DNA of 64,000 nt from Hyphomicrobiaceae bacterium (lineage in GTDB: Bacteria > Pseudomonadota > Alphaproteobacteria > Rhizobiales > Hyphomicrobiaceae), in assembly GCA_022844275.1 (NCBI GenBank), contig JALHMB010000001.1, positions 620,001 through 684,000 of the forward strand, written 5' to 3'. Positions within the stretch are counted from its first letter, which is position 1. Every line of letters starts with the position of its first letter. Position numbers and translations under genes: made by a program. The notes under the pieces are model-generated. The model had not been told where the DNA came from, searched no databases, and saw only the letters and a program-made list of their open reading frames with translations. Below are positions 20,443 to 29,308 of this stretch, in pieces.

Positions 20443-21362
20443 GGAGTCTTTGGCGGCGCACTGGTGTTGACGACCACGAGGCCGATCACGATGAGCGCAA
20501 AGCCGGCGAAATGAAATAGATGCAGCGCTTCACCCAAGAACGCGACGGATAGGAGCGCGGCAAAGATCGGACTGAGATAGAGGAATGCCGCCGCGCGCTG
20601 CGCACCGACCACGCTGACACCGAAGAGATAAAAAACGTTGCCAAGCAGCGTCGGACCCAGCGCCACATAGATGACGCTCGCCCAGGCCCGCGTCTCATCC
20701 TCGGCCCGGAAGGAGACGACCTCACCGCCTGCAAGGAGCCACAGCAGATAGACGGGCGCCATGGTCAGGAGAAAGCCGAACCAGGCCGTCACGGTCGTGA
20801 GCGAAAGCGAGCTGATCTCTCGGCTCCAGTCGCGGACCCTGAGCGAGAACCAGGCGAAACTCATCGCCCCGAGCAGCGACCACAGGCTTCCAATGTGAAT
20901 GTCCACCGTGACCAGCGCGGCGAGATCGCCACGAAGGATGATGGCGACCGTTCCGAGGAAGGCGAGAGCCAAGCCGAGCCAGCCGCGCGGCCCAAGCAGA
21001 CTCCGTCCCTCGAGCCAGGCAATGACAGCCACCCAGGCCGGTGTCGTCGCATTAATGATCGAAACATCCGTGGCGAGCCCCTGGTAGGCACCGCCAATCA
21101 GCAGAAACGAGAAAATGCCAACGCCGATGACACCGCCGATCGCTATGCCCGTCATATTCCGGCGCAGCGGCTCCCGCTCCCTCCGCATCTGCGGGAGTGC
21201 GATCGGGATAAGCAGGAGCAAGGCCAACGCCCATCGCCAGAACACCATGGCCGTGAGCGGCACGGTGTCGTGCATCGCCCGTGCGACCACATGATTGCTC
21301 CCCCACAGAGCGGCTGTGAGAATGAGCGCTGCAGCGCCGACGGCGACATTGGCAGGTGTCAT
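20433..21362 (-). CDS. EamA/DMT superfamily transporter
   Basis: 309 residues with ten predicted helices in two EamA repeats: ALWGSNHVVARAMHDTVPLT in the first half and ALGPTLLGNVFYLFGVSVVG plus FLYLSPIFAALLSVAFLGEA in the second. Probably a metabolite exporter; substrate unknown. It is 42 bp downstream of the ABC permease gene and likely the last gene of that transcript. Confidence 0.9.
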   Translation of the reverse strand: MTPANVAVGAAALILTAALWGSNHVVARAMHDTVPLTAMVFWRWALALLLLIPIALPQMRREREPLRRNMTGIAIGGVIGVGIFSFLLIGGAYQGLATDVSIINATTPAWVAVIAWLEGRSLLGPRGWLGLALAFLGTVAIILRGDLAALVTVDIHIGSLWSLLGAMSFAWFSLRVRDWSREISSLSLTTVTAWFGFLLTMAPVYLLWLLAGGEVVSFRAEDETRAWASVIYVALGPTLLGNVFYLFGVSVVGAQRAAAFLYLSPIFAALLSVAFLGEALHLFHFAGFALIVIGLVVVNTSAPPKTPQG

Positions 21363-21404
21363 TGGAGTATGCTGTTCATGCCGCTACGGCCGTCGGCGAG
21401 GCAC

Positions 21405-22196
21405 TCAACCGCCGGCGCCACCTGCGTGCGGCCTCTGCGAAACGTGCCAAGGCAGGCAGAGGCGCTCTGCAAAGTCGACGAGATAGAAGAGCACGGTGCC
21501 CATGAGGCTCAGCAGAAGCAGCGAGACGAAGACCCGCGGCGTATCGAACTGGCCCTGAGCAACGAGGATCTGAAAGCCAAGGCCTGTGCCGCCAGCGACG
21601 AACTCGCCGACAATGGCACCAACCAGTGCAAAGGAGATCGCCACCTTCATGCCGGCAAAAAGGCTGGGTAGCGCGCAGGGAAAGCGGATTTTGAACAGGA
21701 CTTGCCAGGGCGAGGCCTTCGAGACGCGGGCGAGGCTCAGCATGTCCGGATCGACGGAGCGAAGGCCTAGCACGGTGTCGATCACGATGGGAAAGATCGC
21801 CAGCATGACGGCGACAGAGACCTTCGGCTCCGTGCCCGTACCGAGCCAGATGACAAAGAGTGGCGCCAACGCGACCTTCGGGATGCTGTTGAGCGCGACG
21901 AGGAGCGTATAGATCGTCCGCTCGAGAAAGCGCGAATAGACAATAGCGACGGCGAGAACGACGCCAAGCGCGACGGCAATCGCGAACCCGGCCGCCGTCA
22001 CGGCCAGCGTATAGCCCGAATGGCGGATGAAGACCCACGGCGATGACCAGAACTCGGCGAAGATGGCCGAGGGCGCCGGCAGGATCAGCGGCGAAGGCGC
22101 GAAGAGCTCAACGCACGCCTCCCAAATGAAAAGCGATGCGACGACAATCACAAGGGCGTCCCGCGTTCGGCTTTCGGCCAACAGGCGCTTGAACAT
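21405..22196 (-). CDS. ABC transporter permease, NitT/TauT (SsuC/TauC) type
   Basis: 263 residues, six helices. The EAA loop reads ASPWQVLFKIRFPCALPSLF (about 165-185). LNSIPKVALAPLFVIWLGTG is the conserved segment of nitrate/sulfonate/taurine-type permeases. Works with the ATPase (8 bp upstream) and the binding protein. Confidence 0.94.
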   Translation of the reverse strand: MFKRLLAESRTRDALVIVVASLFIWEACVELFAPSPLILPAPSAIFAEFWSSPWVFIRHSGYTLAVTAAGFAIAVALGVVLAVAIVYSRFLERTIYTLLVALNSIPKVALAPLFVIWLGTGTEPKVSVAVMLAIFPIVIDTVLGLRSVDPDMLSLARVSKASPWQVLFKIRFPCALPSLFAGMKVAISFALVGAIVGEFVAGGTGLGFQILVAQGQFDTPRVFVSLLLLSLMGTVLFYLVDFAERLCLPWHVSQRPHAGGAGG

Positions 22197-22204
22197 GCCG
22201 CGCT

Positions 22205-23008
22205 TTACTCCTTCAGGATGCCAAGCTCAGCGAAGTGGTGCCGGATCTTGGCCGTCAGCTCGCCAAAGCGTGGCGTCTCGCGCACGGAAAGTGGTCGCGG
22301 CCGCGGAAGATCGATGTCGATGACGTCGACAATGCGCCCCGGCGCGCGCGACATCATCACGACGCGATCGGAGAGATAGACCGCCTCGACGATGCTGTGC
22401 GTGATGAAGAGCACGGTCTTGCGCTGCCCATGGGCACTGTCCTGCCAGATGCGCGTCAGCTCCACATTGAGATCGTCGCGCGTCATAGCGTCGAGCGCGC
22501 CGAATGGCTCGTCCATGAGCAACAGCTCAGGATCGCTCAGCAGCGCCCGGCAGATGGAGGCACGCTGACGCATGCCACCTGATAGCTCCCATGGATGGCG
22601 GTTCTCAAAGCCGCCGAGACCGAAGCGCTTGAGGAGTTCTTTCGCGCGGCCCTCGACGTGCGCGCGCTTCAGCCCCTGGAATTCGGCGGAGAGAAGGACA
22701 TTGTCGAGGATCGTGCGCCAATCCAGAAGCACATCGCGCTGAAAGACGACGCCGAGTCGATCGGGTGGCCCTTTGACAGGCGCGCCGCGCACTGAGATCT
22801 GTCCGGAACTGACCGCCTCTAGGCCAGCGACGGTCTTCAGCAGCGTGCTCTTGCCGCATCCGGAGGGGCCAACCACGCTCAGGAACTCGCCACTGCGAAC
22901 ATCGAGATCGATATCCGCAAGCGCCGTCACATCACCGCGCGGAGAAGGATAGACCTTGCCCACGCGCGAGATGCGGACGTACGTTTGACCGGTCGTCTGA
23001 GCGTCCAT
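22205..23008 (-). CDS. ABC transporter ATP-binding protein, NitT/TauT type
   Basis: 267 residues from the ATG at 23008; longer frames upstream are antisense to nothing real and lie inside the binding-protein gene. Walker A VVGPSGCGKSTLL at about 48, signature ELSGGMRQRASICRALL, Walker B LLLMDEPFGALD and the H-loop FITHSIVEAVYLSDRV. SsuB/TauB-like. The start is 8 bp after the binding-protein stop. Confidence 0.95.
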   Translation of the reverse strand: MDAQTTGQTYVRISRVGKVYPSPRGDVTALADIDLDVRSGEFLSVVGPSGCGKSTLLKTVAGLEAVSSGQISVRGAPVKGPPDRLGVVFQRDVLLDWRTILDNVLLSAEFQGLKRAHVEGRAKELLKRFGLGGFENRHPWELSGGMRQRASICRALLSDPELLLMDEPFGALDAMTRDDLNVELTRIWQDSAHGQRKTVLFITHSIVEAVYLSDRVVMMSRAPGRIVDVIDIDLPRPRPLSVRETPRFGELTAKIRHHFAELGILKE

Positions 23009-23016
23009 CGTCGATT

Positions 23017-24003
23017 CTAGTCGATGAGATCGTTGGTGTAGTACTCGCCGGCTTTCCAGCCGGCCTTGACGACGCCAGCCTGCTCCATGGACTTCAGAGC
23101 TGCATCCCAGTCGCTCTCTGCCTGCCAACCAATCGGCTTGCCCTTCGTCGCCGGCGTCTCGAAATACTCGATAGTCAGCTTGATCTGTCCTGCGAGAACA
23201 TCGGGATTGAGCTTTGCATCGGGCCGCTGCGCAATGATGGCCTTGACGCCATCGTCCGGGTTCTTGGCGAGGTGCTCCCAGGCGCGCTGCTGCACCTTGA
23301 CGAGCTTCTTCAATGCTGCGGCCCGCGACTTGATCGTATCCTCGCGCGCAACGAGCCCGTAGGCCGGGAATGTGATACCTGCATCCGATGCGAGGAGACA
23401 CTTCGACGGCCGCGGCTTCTCCGCAACCGGCAGCGCCGATCCAACCGTCGACATGAGCCCGTCGGCGCGCTTCGCCGTGTACGTTCCCCATAGTGCCGCG
23501 GGATCGACGAACTCGACCTTGACCTGCTCGCGGTCCATTCCACCCGACTTCAGATAGAGATCGATGAACGGCGCCCACGGGCTCGCGGCGAACACGACGA
23601 CGGTCTTGCCTTTCAGATCGGCGACCTTGCTGACAGGCGAGTCCTTATCGACGAGAATGCACAGATCGGTCTTGCGCTGGAAATTCATGAACGACTTGAT
23701 CTGAGCGCCCTGCGCACGCGCCCCGCCGATGAGGCCAACCTGAACCTGCCCGACGTCGACCTGCCCTGCATTGACGAGTTGGATGGTATTGCCCGAGCCG
23801 CGACCGTCCTGGATATCGACGTCGAGGCCCTCGGCGGCAAACCACCCTTTGTCCTTGGCGAGATGCATGGCGGCCTGCACACCCCAAGGCGAGAAGTCCA
23901 GGCGCACTGAAAGCTTCTCCTGCGCCGCAGAGATCTGCGGAAGTGAGACCGCAAGACAGCTCGCTAGCGCCATCGCCAGAACCATGTGTCGTTTCATCGT
24001 CAC
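23017..24003 (-). CDS. ABC transporter substrate-binding protein (NMT1/SsuA-like)
   Basis: 328 residues. Signal peptide ending ISAAQEK, then VRLDFSPWGVQAAMHLAKDK and GRGSGNTIQLVNAGQVDVGQ, typical of pyrimidine/taurine-type NMT1-like binding proteins. The neighbouring hyuAB genes suggest a cyclic amide or pyrimidine/hydantoin ligand; that is inference. First gene of the ABC set, 48 bp after tetR. Confidence 0.9.
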   Translation of the reverse strand: MTMKRHMVLAMALASCLAVSLPQISAAQEKLSVRLDFSPWGVQAAMHLAKDKGWFAAEGLDVDIQDGRGSGNTIQLVNAGQVDVGQVQVGLIGGARAQGAQIKSFMNFQRKTDLCILVDKDSPVSKVADLKGKTVVVFAASPWAPFIDLYLKSGGMDREQVKVEFVDPAALWGTYTAKRADGLMSTVGSALPVAEKPRPSKCLLASDAGITFPAYGLVAREDTIKSRAAALKKLVKVQQRAWEHLAKNPDDGVKAIIAQRPDAKLNPDVLAGQIKLTIEYFETPATKGKPIGWQAESDWDAALKSMEQAGVVKAGWKAGEYYTNDLID

Positions 24004-24051
24004 GATCTCCCTTCGCTAAGCCAGTACGGGACGGGTGGAATTCTTGTGTTC

Positions 24052-24759
24052 CTAGGATGTCGGCGCCTTCGAGCGACTACTTCTTCGAGCTGCCTTCTTG
24101 GGCGGCGCGATGTCGGTCGCCTCATTCTGCAGATACCCGAGCACCATCTCGACGACATGCTCGCGCCGCTGCGCGAGCCGCTTCGGACTATCGAGCTTCT
24201 GATTGAAGATCCAGGAGAGCGTGTATCTGTTGGAGAGATAGAAGTACGCGAGCCCCGAGATCGACAGGTATAAGTCGATTGCATCGACGTTGGCGCGGAA
24301 CGATCCCTCTGCCTGACCGCGCGCGAGGAGCGTCTTCAAGGTCTGCAGGAGTGGAATGTAGAGCGATTTGACGACTTTCGACTGCTTGAGATAGTGGGCG
24401 TAGTGGATGTTCTCGATGCTCATCAGGCGAATGAGATCTGGTGTCTCCACGAAGTGGTCGAAGGTGTGGGCGACGAGCGAACGCATACCCTCGACCGGCG
24501 GCAGATCGCGCACTTCGAGATCGCGCTGGCGTTCGCGCAGCTCGCTGTAGATGCCCTCCAAGATGCGGAGGTAGAGCTCTTCCTTGCTCTGGAAGTAGTG
24601 ATAGATGAGGTTCTTGTTGACGCCGGCCCGCTCCGCAATGCGATCGACGCGGGCCCCGCTCAACCCATGCGTGACGAATTCCGCACGCGCAGCGTCCAAG
24701 ATCTTGGCCCGGCTCGCCTCTGAATTCCGGACCGCCTTGTGGCGCGGGCTATGCTCCAT
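24052..24759 (-). CDS. TetR family regulator (RutR-like length and architecture)
   Basis: 235 residues. HTH region: AKILDAARAEFVTHGLSGAR, VDRIAERAGVNKNLIYHYFQ. The C-terminal domain follows the longer TetR_C pattern with EGMRSLVAHTFDHFVETPDL. A Lys/Arg/Ser-rich C-terminal tail (KKAARRSSRSK) may add non-specific DNA affinity. It overlaps the hyuB end by 11 bp. A TAACCA-AC-TGGTTA inverted repeat just upstream of hyuA is the likely operator. Confidence 0.9.
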   Translation of the reverse strand: MEHSPRHKAVRNSEASRAKILDAARAEFVTHGLSGARVDRIAERAGVNKNLIYHYFQSKEELYLRILEGIYSELRERQRDLEVRDLPPVEGMRSLVAHTFDHFVETPDLIRLMSIENIHYAHYLKQSKVVKSLYIPLLQTLKTLLARGQAEGSFRANVDAIDLYLSISGLAYFYLSNRYTLSWIFNQKLDSPKRLAQRREHVVEMVLGYLQNEATDIAPPKKAARRSSRSKAPTS

Positions 24760-26497
24760 GGGCCGCTCCCACTCGAGAAGCGGACGACTTCACGCGGCGG
24801 AGACTATCGCTCGCCGGTTGATCGAGAGCCCCGTCTAGTGTCAGCACCACGCCATGCTGCTCGCGTGCATAGTCCGGCGTTATCTTTCCGTCGCGGATAT
24901 CTTCAAGGATGAGCGACACATCTCGTGTGAAGGGATCGCCGAATCCGCCGCCGCCGGCCTGATCGTGAATGATCACCGTATCCTGCTCGACGTTCATCGT
25001 GATCTTGCCTGGCAGCGAGCGCGTCTCGCCGTCGCGCACCATGGCATTGCGCGAAGGACCGCCCGGTCCGCCGCCAGCGAGACCGTAAGGGCGAAAGAGT
25101 ACCCGATCCGTCCGCATCTGCAGCAGCGCCTCGGGCGCGAGAATGCGATAGCTCCGCCGCACGCCAATGCCACCGCGCCAGCGCCCGGCGCCGCAGCTAT
25201 CCGGAACAAACGAATACTCTTCGACGCGGACGGGATGCTCCGCCTCCATGACCTCGACGGGCATGTTGGAGAGGTTCTGCGAGGCATTGGTCACGGCTTC
25301 GAGGCCGTCCTTGTCCGGACGTCCGCCCCACGCGCCGCAGATCATGTCGACGATGATAAAGGGCTTGCGGTTGGCTCTGAGCCCGCTGATGCAGATGACG
25401 CTGTTGCCGCCCTCACCGGCCGCAGGAACACGATCCGGTACGATCTGAGCGAGCGCGCCAAGCATCGTATCGAACACGCGATATCCGGTGAGCGCGCGCG
25501 CCGCGCATGGCGCGGGCATTACCGGATTGAGCACGGATGCTTCGGGCGCCTTCACGTCGATACAGCGAAACACGCCGACGTTGTTCGGCACATCTCGACC
25601 GAGCACACACCGCACGCTCAGATAGGTGAGCGAATGCGTGAAGCTGAGGGTCGAGTTGAGTGCGCCCTTCACCTGCGGCGACGAGCCTGTGTAGTCAACG
25701 AGCAATGTGCCATCGTCGCGTACCGTGATCGCGACATTGATGGGGATCGGCTTCTCGGAGAAACCGTCGTTGTCTATATGATCCGTGAAGCGATACGTGC
25801 CCTTGGGCCACTGCCTGATCTCGGCCTTCGTCAGCCGCTCCGCATAATCGAGCAGCTCCTGCATGTAGGCCTCGACCTCACCAGAGCCGTAGCGCTGAAG
25901 AAGCTTGATCAGCCCGCGTTTGCCGACCTGCGCCGCCGCGAACTGCGCCGAGAGGTCGCCCCACACGCGATCGGGCACGCGCACGTTGATCTTGATCAGG
26001 GCTTCGAGCGTCTCGTTGAGCTTGCCGCGATCGTAGAGCTTCAGCGGCGGTATGCGCAGGCCTTCCTGGTAGATCTCCGTCGAGTCGGAAGCATTGGAGC
26101 CGGGAACGCGGCCGCCGACATCGGTGTGATGGCAGATGACAACAGCGAAGGCGCGACGCTTACCCTCGTAGAACAGCGGCACGAACATGAAGATGTCCGG
26201 CAGATGCATCCCGCCATGATAGGGATCGTTCATGATTACGACATCGCCGTCGTGCAGATCATCACCATACTTGGCGAGCACGGAATCCATGGCTTCCGGG
26301 ATCGCACCCAGATGCTGCGCAATGGTCTTGGCCTGCGCCACCATTTGCCCATCGGCCGCGCACAGCGCCGCCGAGAAGTCCATCACATCCTTGACGATCT
26401 CGGAGCGCGCAATACGCACGACGGTGTACGCCATGTCGTCGGCGATCGAGTCGAGGCCGCTCTTGATGACCGCAAATGTAATCGGATCGACGTTCAT
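24749..26497 (-). CDS. hyuB: Hydantoinase B / N-methylhydantoinase B-like subunit
   Basis: 582 residues. PITFAVIKSGLDSIADDMAY, DVMDFSAALCAADGQMVAQA and GDVVIMNDPYHGGMHLPDI are hallmarks of the HyuB/oxoprolinase-beta family. With HyuA it forms an ATP-dependent amidohydrolase acting on hydantoins, 5-oxoproline, acetophenone-type or related substrates. The exact substrate is not readable from sequence. The start overlaps the hyuA stop by 4 bp. Confidence 0.93.
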   Translation of the reverse strand: MNVDPITFAVIKSGLDSIADDMAYTVVRIARSEIVKDVMDFSAALCAADGQMVAQAKTIAQHLGAIPEAMDSVLAKYGDDLHDGDVVIMNDPYHGGMHLPDIFMFVPLFYEGKRRAFAVVICHHTDVGGRVPGSNASDSTEIYQEGLRIPPLKLYDRGKLNETLEALIKINVRVPDRVWGDLSAQFAAAQVGKRGLIKLLQRYGSGEVEAYMQELLDYAERLTKAEIRQWPKGTYRFTDHIDNDGFSEKPIPINVAITVRDDGTLLVDYTGSSPQVKGALNSTLSFTHSLTYLSVRCVLGRDVPNNVGVFRCIDVKAPEASVLNPVMPAPCAARALTGYRVFDTMLGALAQIVPDRVPAAGEGGNSVICISGLRANRKPFIIVDMICGAWGGRPDKDGLEAVTNASQNLSNMPVEVMEAEHPVRVEEYSFVPDSCGAGRWRGGIGVRRSYRILAPEALLQMRTDRVLFRPYGLAGGGPGGPSRNAMVRDGETRSLPGKITMNVEQDTVIIHDQAGGGGFGDPFTRDVSLILEDIRDGKITPDYAREQHGVVLTLDGALDQPASDSLRRVKSSASRVGAAHGA

Positions 26498-28593
26498 GTG
26501 CTGCCTTCAAGCTTGACGATCAGATTGCCCATGCCATCCCGGCGAATGCTCGCCTGGGGTGGGACGACAATCGTCGCATCGAATTCCTCGACAATAAGCG
26601 GGCCTGCTCGCTCGGCGGCGCCGATAGCCGCGCGCGTAACAATCGGCGTCTCGACAGCGGGAGCGCCGCGAGCGAAGGACACGACACGATGACCTGCGCG
26701 CGCCGCACTCGACCGCTGGTCGATCTTCATTTCCTTGAAGTCAAGCCGGCTCTCGCGCAATCCGCGTCCCGTGATCTTGACCTTGACCAGCTCGAGCGGG
26801 GTCTGGTCGTTGTAGCCATAGGTCTTGAGGTACTCCGCAACGAAGTCGCGAGTGATCTCGGCAATGATGTCGCCGCCAGCCGAGAATGGAACAGGCAGCT
26901 CCGTCGCCTGCCCCTCGTGGCGCAGCTCCGCCTGCCAGACGAGTTCGGTCCGATCTGCGCCGTAGCCGTCAGCAGAAAGTCTGTCCGCGACCTCGGCCCT
27001 GAGCCGCTCCATGATGCCAGAGAGGTCCTGCAACGTCAGATCGCCGAGAGGCCGCATGACGGTGACGAGTGCCGTATGCTCCACGTCGGCCGCCAGCATG
27101 CCGACAGCGCTGAACACGCCGGCGAGCGGCGGAATGATGATCGTGCGCACGCCGAGCTGCCGCGCGACATCGACGGAATGAATGCCGCCATTGCCGCCGA
27201 AAGCCATGAGCGCAAGATCACGCGGATCGCGCCCGCGCTCGACCGTGACGGCCCGGATCGCGCGCGCCATCGCCGCGTTCGCGACGGCGCGAATGCCGTG
27301 CGCGGCATCCTCTACCGAGAGGCCGAGCGGTGTGGCGACATGCTCCTTGATCGCGCGCTCCGCAAGCTTGCGATCGATCACCAGTCGCCCGCCGGCCAGC
27401 GCGCTCGGATTGAGAATGCCGAGCACCACATTGGCGTCGGTCACTGTCGGCCGCGAGTTCCCGAGGCCATAGCAGGCCGGGCCTGGCGCAGCGCCAGCCG
27501 ACTCTGGCCCGACTTTCAACAGGCCACCCGCATCGATACCTGCAAGCGAGCCTCCACCCGCTCCGACCTCGGCGATATCGATCGCGGGAACCTTCAGCAT
27601 GTAGCCGCCGGCCTTGATGAACCGGCTCGATGTCGACATGCCATCGCGGAATTCGTACTCCGACGTCATACTTGGGCGGCCATCTTCGATGATCACGGCT
27701 TTAGCCGTAGTGCCGCCCATGTCGAAAACGATGATATCTTTATCGCCGCGCGCGGCGCCGAGACGTGCGGCACCGATTACCCCGCCCGCCGGGCCGGAGG
27801 CGACGACCATGACGGGTAGCTCTCGTGCGGCTCTTGCTGCGAGCATGCCGCCGTTCGATGTCATGACCAGGATTGGAGCGGCGATGCCGACCTCGTCGAG
27901 CCGGTGCTCGAGCTTCCGCAAGTAGCCGCGCATGGCCGTCAGCAGATAGGCATTCACCACCGTCGTGCTGGTGCGCTCATACTCCTTCATCTCCGGCAGG
28001 ACGGCGTAGGACGCCGTGACCGGCAGGTCGGGAAAGCGCGAATTGAGCAGCGCTTCTGCCTGCTTTTCGTGTGCGGCGTTGCGATAGCTGTTGAGAAAGC
28101 AGAGTGCGATCGTTTCAATGCCATCGGCAATGAGCTGCTCCGCGGCCGCGATAACATCGGCCTCCGATAGCGGATGTATGATTGTTCCGTCCGCGGCTAT
28201 GCGCTCCGTCACTTCCAGACGATGGCGACGCGGCACGAGCGGCTTGGGCTTGTCCCAGGTCAGATCGAACATGTCGGGCATACGGATGCGCCCGATTTCG
28301 AGCACATCCCTGAAACCGCGCGTCGTGATCAGGCCGGTCCTGGCGCCGGCGCGCTGAAGAATGGTGTTGGAGCCGACGGTTGTGCCGTGCAGGACTTCGG
28401 CGACGTTGGAAGTGGCAATGCCGAGTTCGGCGAGGAGCGCAGCGAGGCCGTCGACAACGCCACGGCTCGGATCATCCGGCGTCGTCGATACCTTGCTCTC
28501 ATGCAGGATGCCGTCTGACGTCATGACGACGATGTCGGTGAAGGTACCTCCGACATCGACCGCGACGCGTACCGCAGACTGCTCTCGGGCCAT
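26494..28593 (-). CDS. hyuA: Hydantoinase A / N-methylhydantoinase A-like subunit
   Basis: 699 residues from the ATG at 28593 with GAGG 5 nt upstream; a TTG seven codons earlier is rejected. VAVDVGGTFTDIVVMTSDG is the ATP-binding acetate kinase-fold start, followed by HGTTVGSNTILQRAGARTGL, FDMGGTTAKAVII and GGNGGIHSVDVARQLGV. ATP-dependent cyclic amide hydrolase component acting with HyuB. First gene of hyuA-hyuB-tetR; the ABC importer downstream may supply its substrate. Confidence 0.94.
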   Translation of the reverse strand: MAREQSAVRVAVDVGGTFTDIVVMTSDGILHESKVSTTPDDPSRGVVDGLAALLAELGIATSNVAEVLHGTTVGSNTILQRAGARTGLITTRGFRDVLEIGRIRMPDMFDLTWDKPKPLVPRRHRLEVTERIAADGTIIHPLSEADVIAAAEQLIADGIETIALCFLNSYRNAAHEKQAEALLNSRFPDLPVTASYAVLPEMKEYERTSTTVVNAYLLTAMRGYLRKLEHRLDEVGIAAPILVMTSNGGMLAARAARELPVMVVASGPAGGVIGAARLGAARGDKDIIVFDMGGTTAKAVIIEDGRPSMTSEYEFRDGMSTSSRFIKAGGYMLKVPAIDIAEVGAGGGSLAGIDAGGLLKVGPESAGAAPGPACYGLGNSRPTVTDANVVLGILNPSALAGGRLVIDRKLAERAIKEHVATPLGLSVEDAAHGIRAVANAAMARAIRAVTVERGRDPRDLALMAFGGNGGIHSVDVARQLGVRTIIIPPLAGVFSAVGMLAADVEHTALVTVMRPLGDLTLQDLSGIMERLRAEVADRLSADGYGADRTELVWQAELRHEGQATELPVPFSAGGDIIAEITRDFVAEYLKTYGYNDQTPLELVKVKITGRGLRESRLDFKEMKIDQRSSAARAGHRVVSFARGAPAVETPIVTRAAIGAAERAGPLIVEEFDATIVVPPQASIRRDGMGNLIVKLEGST

Positions 28594-28607
28594 GCTGCCT
28601 CGGCTTA

Positions 28608-28621
28608 TAACCAACTGGTTA
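28608..28621. promoter_or_regulatory. Candidate TetR operator upstream of hyuA
   Basis: Perfect inverted repeat TAACCA-AC-TGGTTA ending 14 bp before the hyuA ATG, so a bound repressor would block the leader. AACCAACTGGTT-type sites are common for TetR repressors and a tetR gene is in the same operon. The rest of the intergenic stretch 28594-28839 shows no convincing gene. Confidence 0.62.
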
Positions 28622-28839
28622 GTTAATAAGAGCCGGCCTTCGCGAAGACGTCAAGAGGGTGCTCTGCCTCAAATGCCGGCAAGGGAAGACCGCCGCCGGC
28701 TCAATGCGGTGCCAGTGTTCAGATCTGGATGTCCACGTCGGAGATCGGCAGCCCGATCATCGTGTGGCGTGGGCAGGCTGAGAGCAGATGAGATGATGCG
28801 CTGACGGACCGATCGCTTCAGGCCCGCCGGCAGAAGCCC

Positions 28840-29205
28840 TTACTCCGCGGCGCGGAATACTCCGTCCTTGAAGAAGAATCGGAACGGTGTTGTGCCGCTC
28901 GCGCCGCCTTCGAAGGCACGCCACTTTCCATTCGTACAGAGTATGCCGCCCTGTGTTGGCACGGCTTCGAACTCCGCAACATTCGAGTAGACGTTGGGAT
29001 TGTCGCCGGGCTCCACAGCCAGGAAAGTCGTCACGCACTTTCCGCCGGTAATCACGGGGTCGTAGCCCTTGATCGTGATGCCACCGCCTCCCGTGGAAGG
29101 GAACGTGCTCTTCAGGAGCGGCCATTTCTCGTACTCGTCGGCGGCGTGAGCACCAGAGCCGAATGCCAACGCAATGACCGGCAACAATCGTGCTGCAAAA
29201 TGCAT
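28840..29205 (-). CDS. Small secreted protein of unknown function
   Basis: 121 residues from the ATG at 29205. Signal peptide (HFAARLLPVIALAFGSGAHA-AD) followed by about 95 residues: KSTFPSTGGGGITIKGYDPV, a central KCVTTFLAVEPGDNPNVYSN and a C-terminal TNGKWRAFEGGASGTTPFRF. Two cysteines (in GKCVT and GILCTNG) could form a disulfide. I do not recognise a named family. Last gene of the long minus-strand catabolic block, 103 bp after the lactonase fusion gene. Confidence 0.75.
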   Translation of the reverse strand: MHFAARLLPVIALAFGSGAHAADEYEKWPLLKSTFPSTGGGGITIKGYDPVITGGKCVTTFLAVEPGDNPNVYSNVAEFEAVPTQGGILCTNGKWRAFEGGASGTTPFRFFFKDGVFRAAE

Positions 29206-29308
29206 GATCTCAATTGCCTCCCATAGCGGCACGCGACTGGGTGATCCGCGCGGCCACGAGGAGAGAACGGACCAAATGTGGCCCTTCGCGGGCCGCGCGC
29301 CGACTCAC

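Noticed and set aside
22205-23578. 457-residue version of the ABC ATPase
   Set aside because: The extra 190 N-terminal residues overlap the binding-protein gene in another frame; the ATG at 23008 gives the normal ATPase.
24854-26692. 612-codon plus-strand frame opposite hyuB
   Set aside because: Antisense to a clear HyuB protein; charged, low-complexity translation without motifs.
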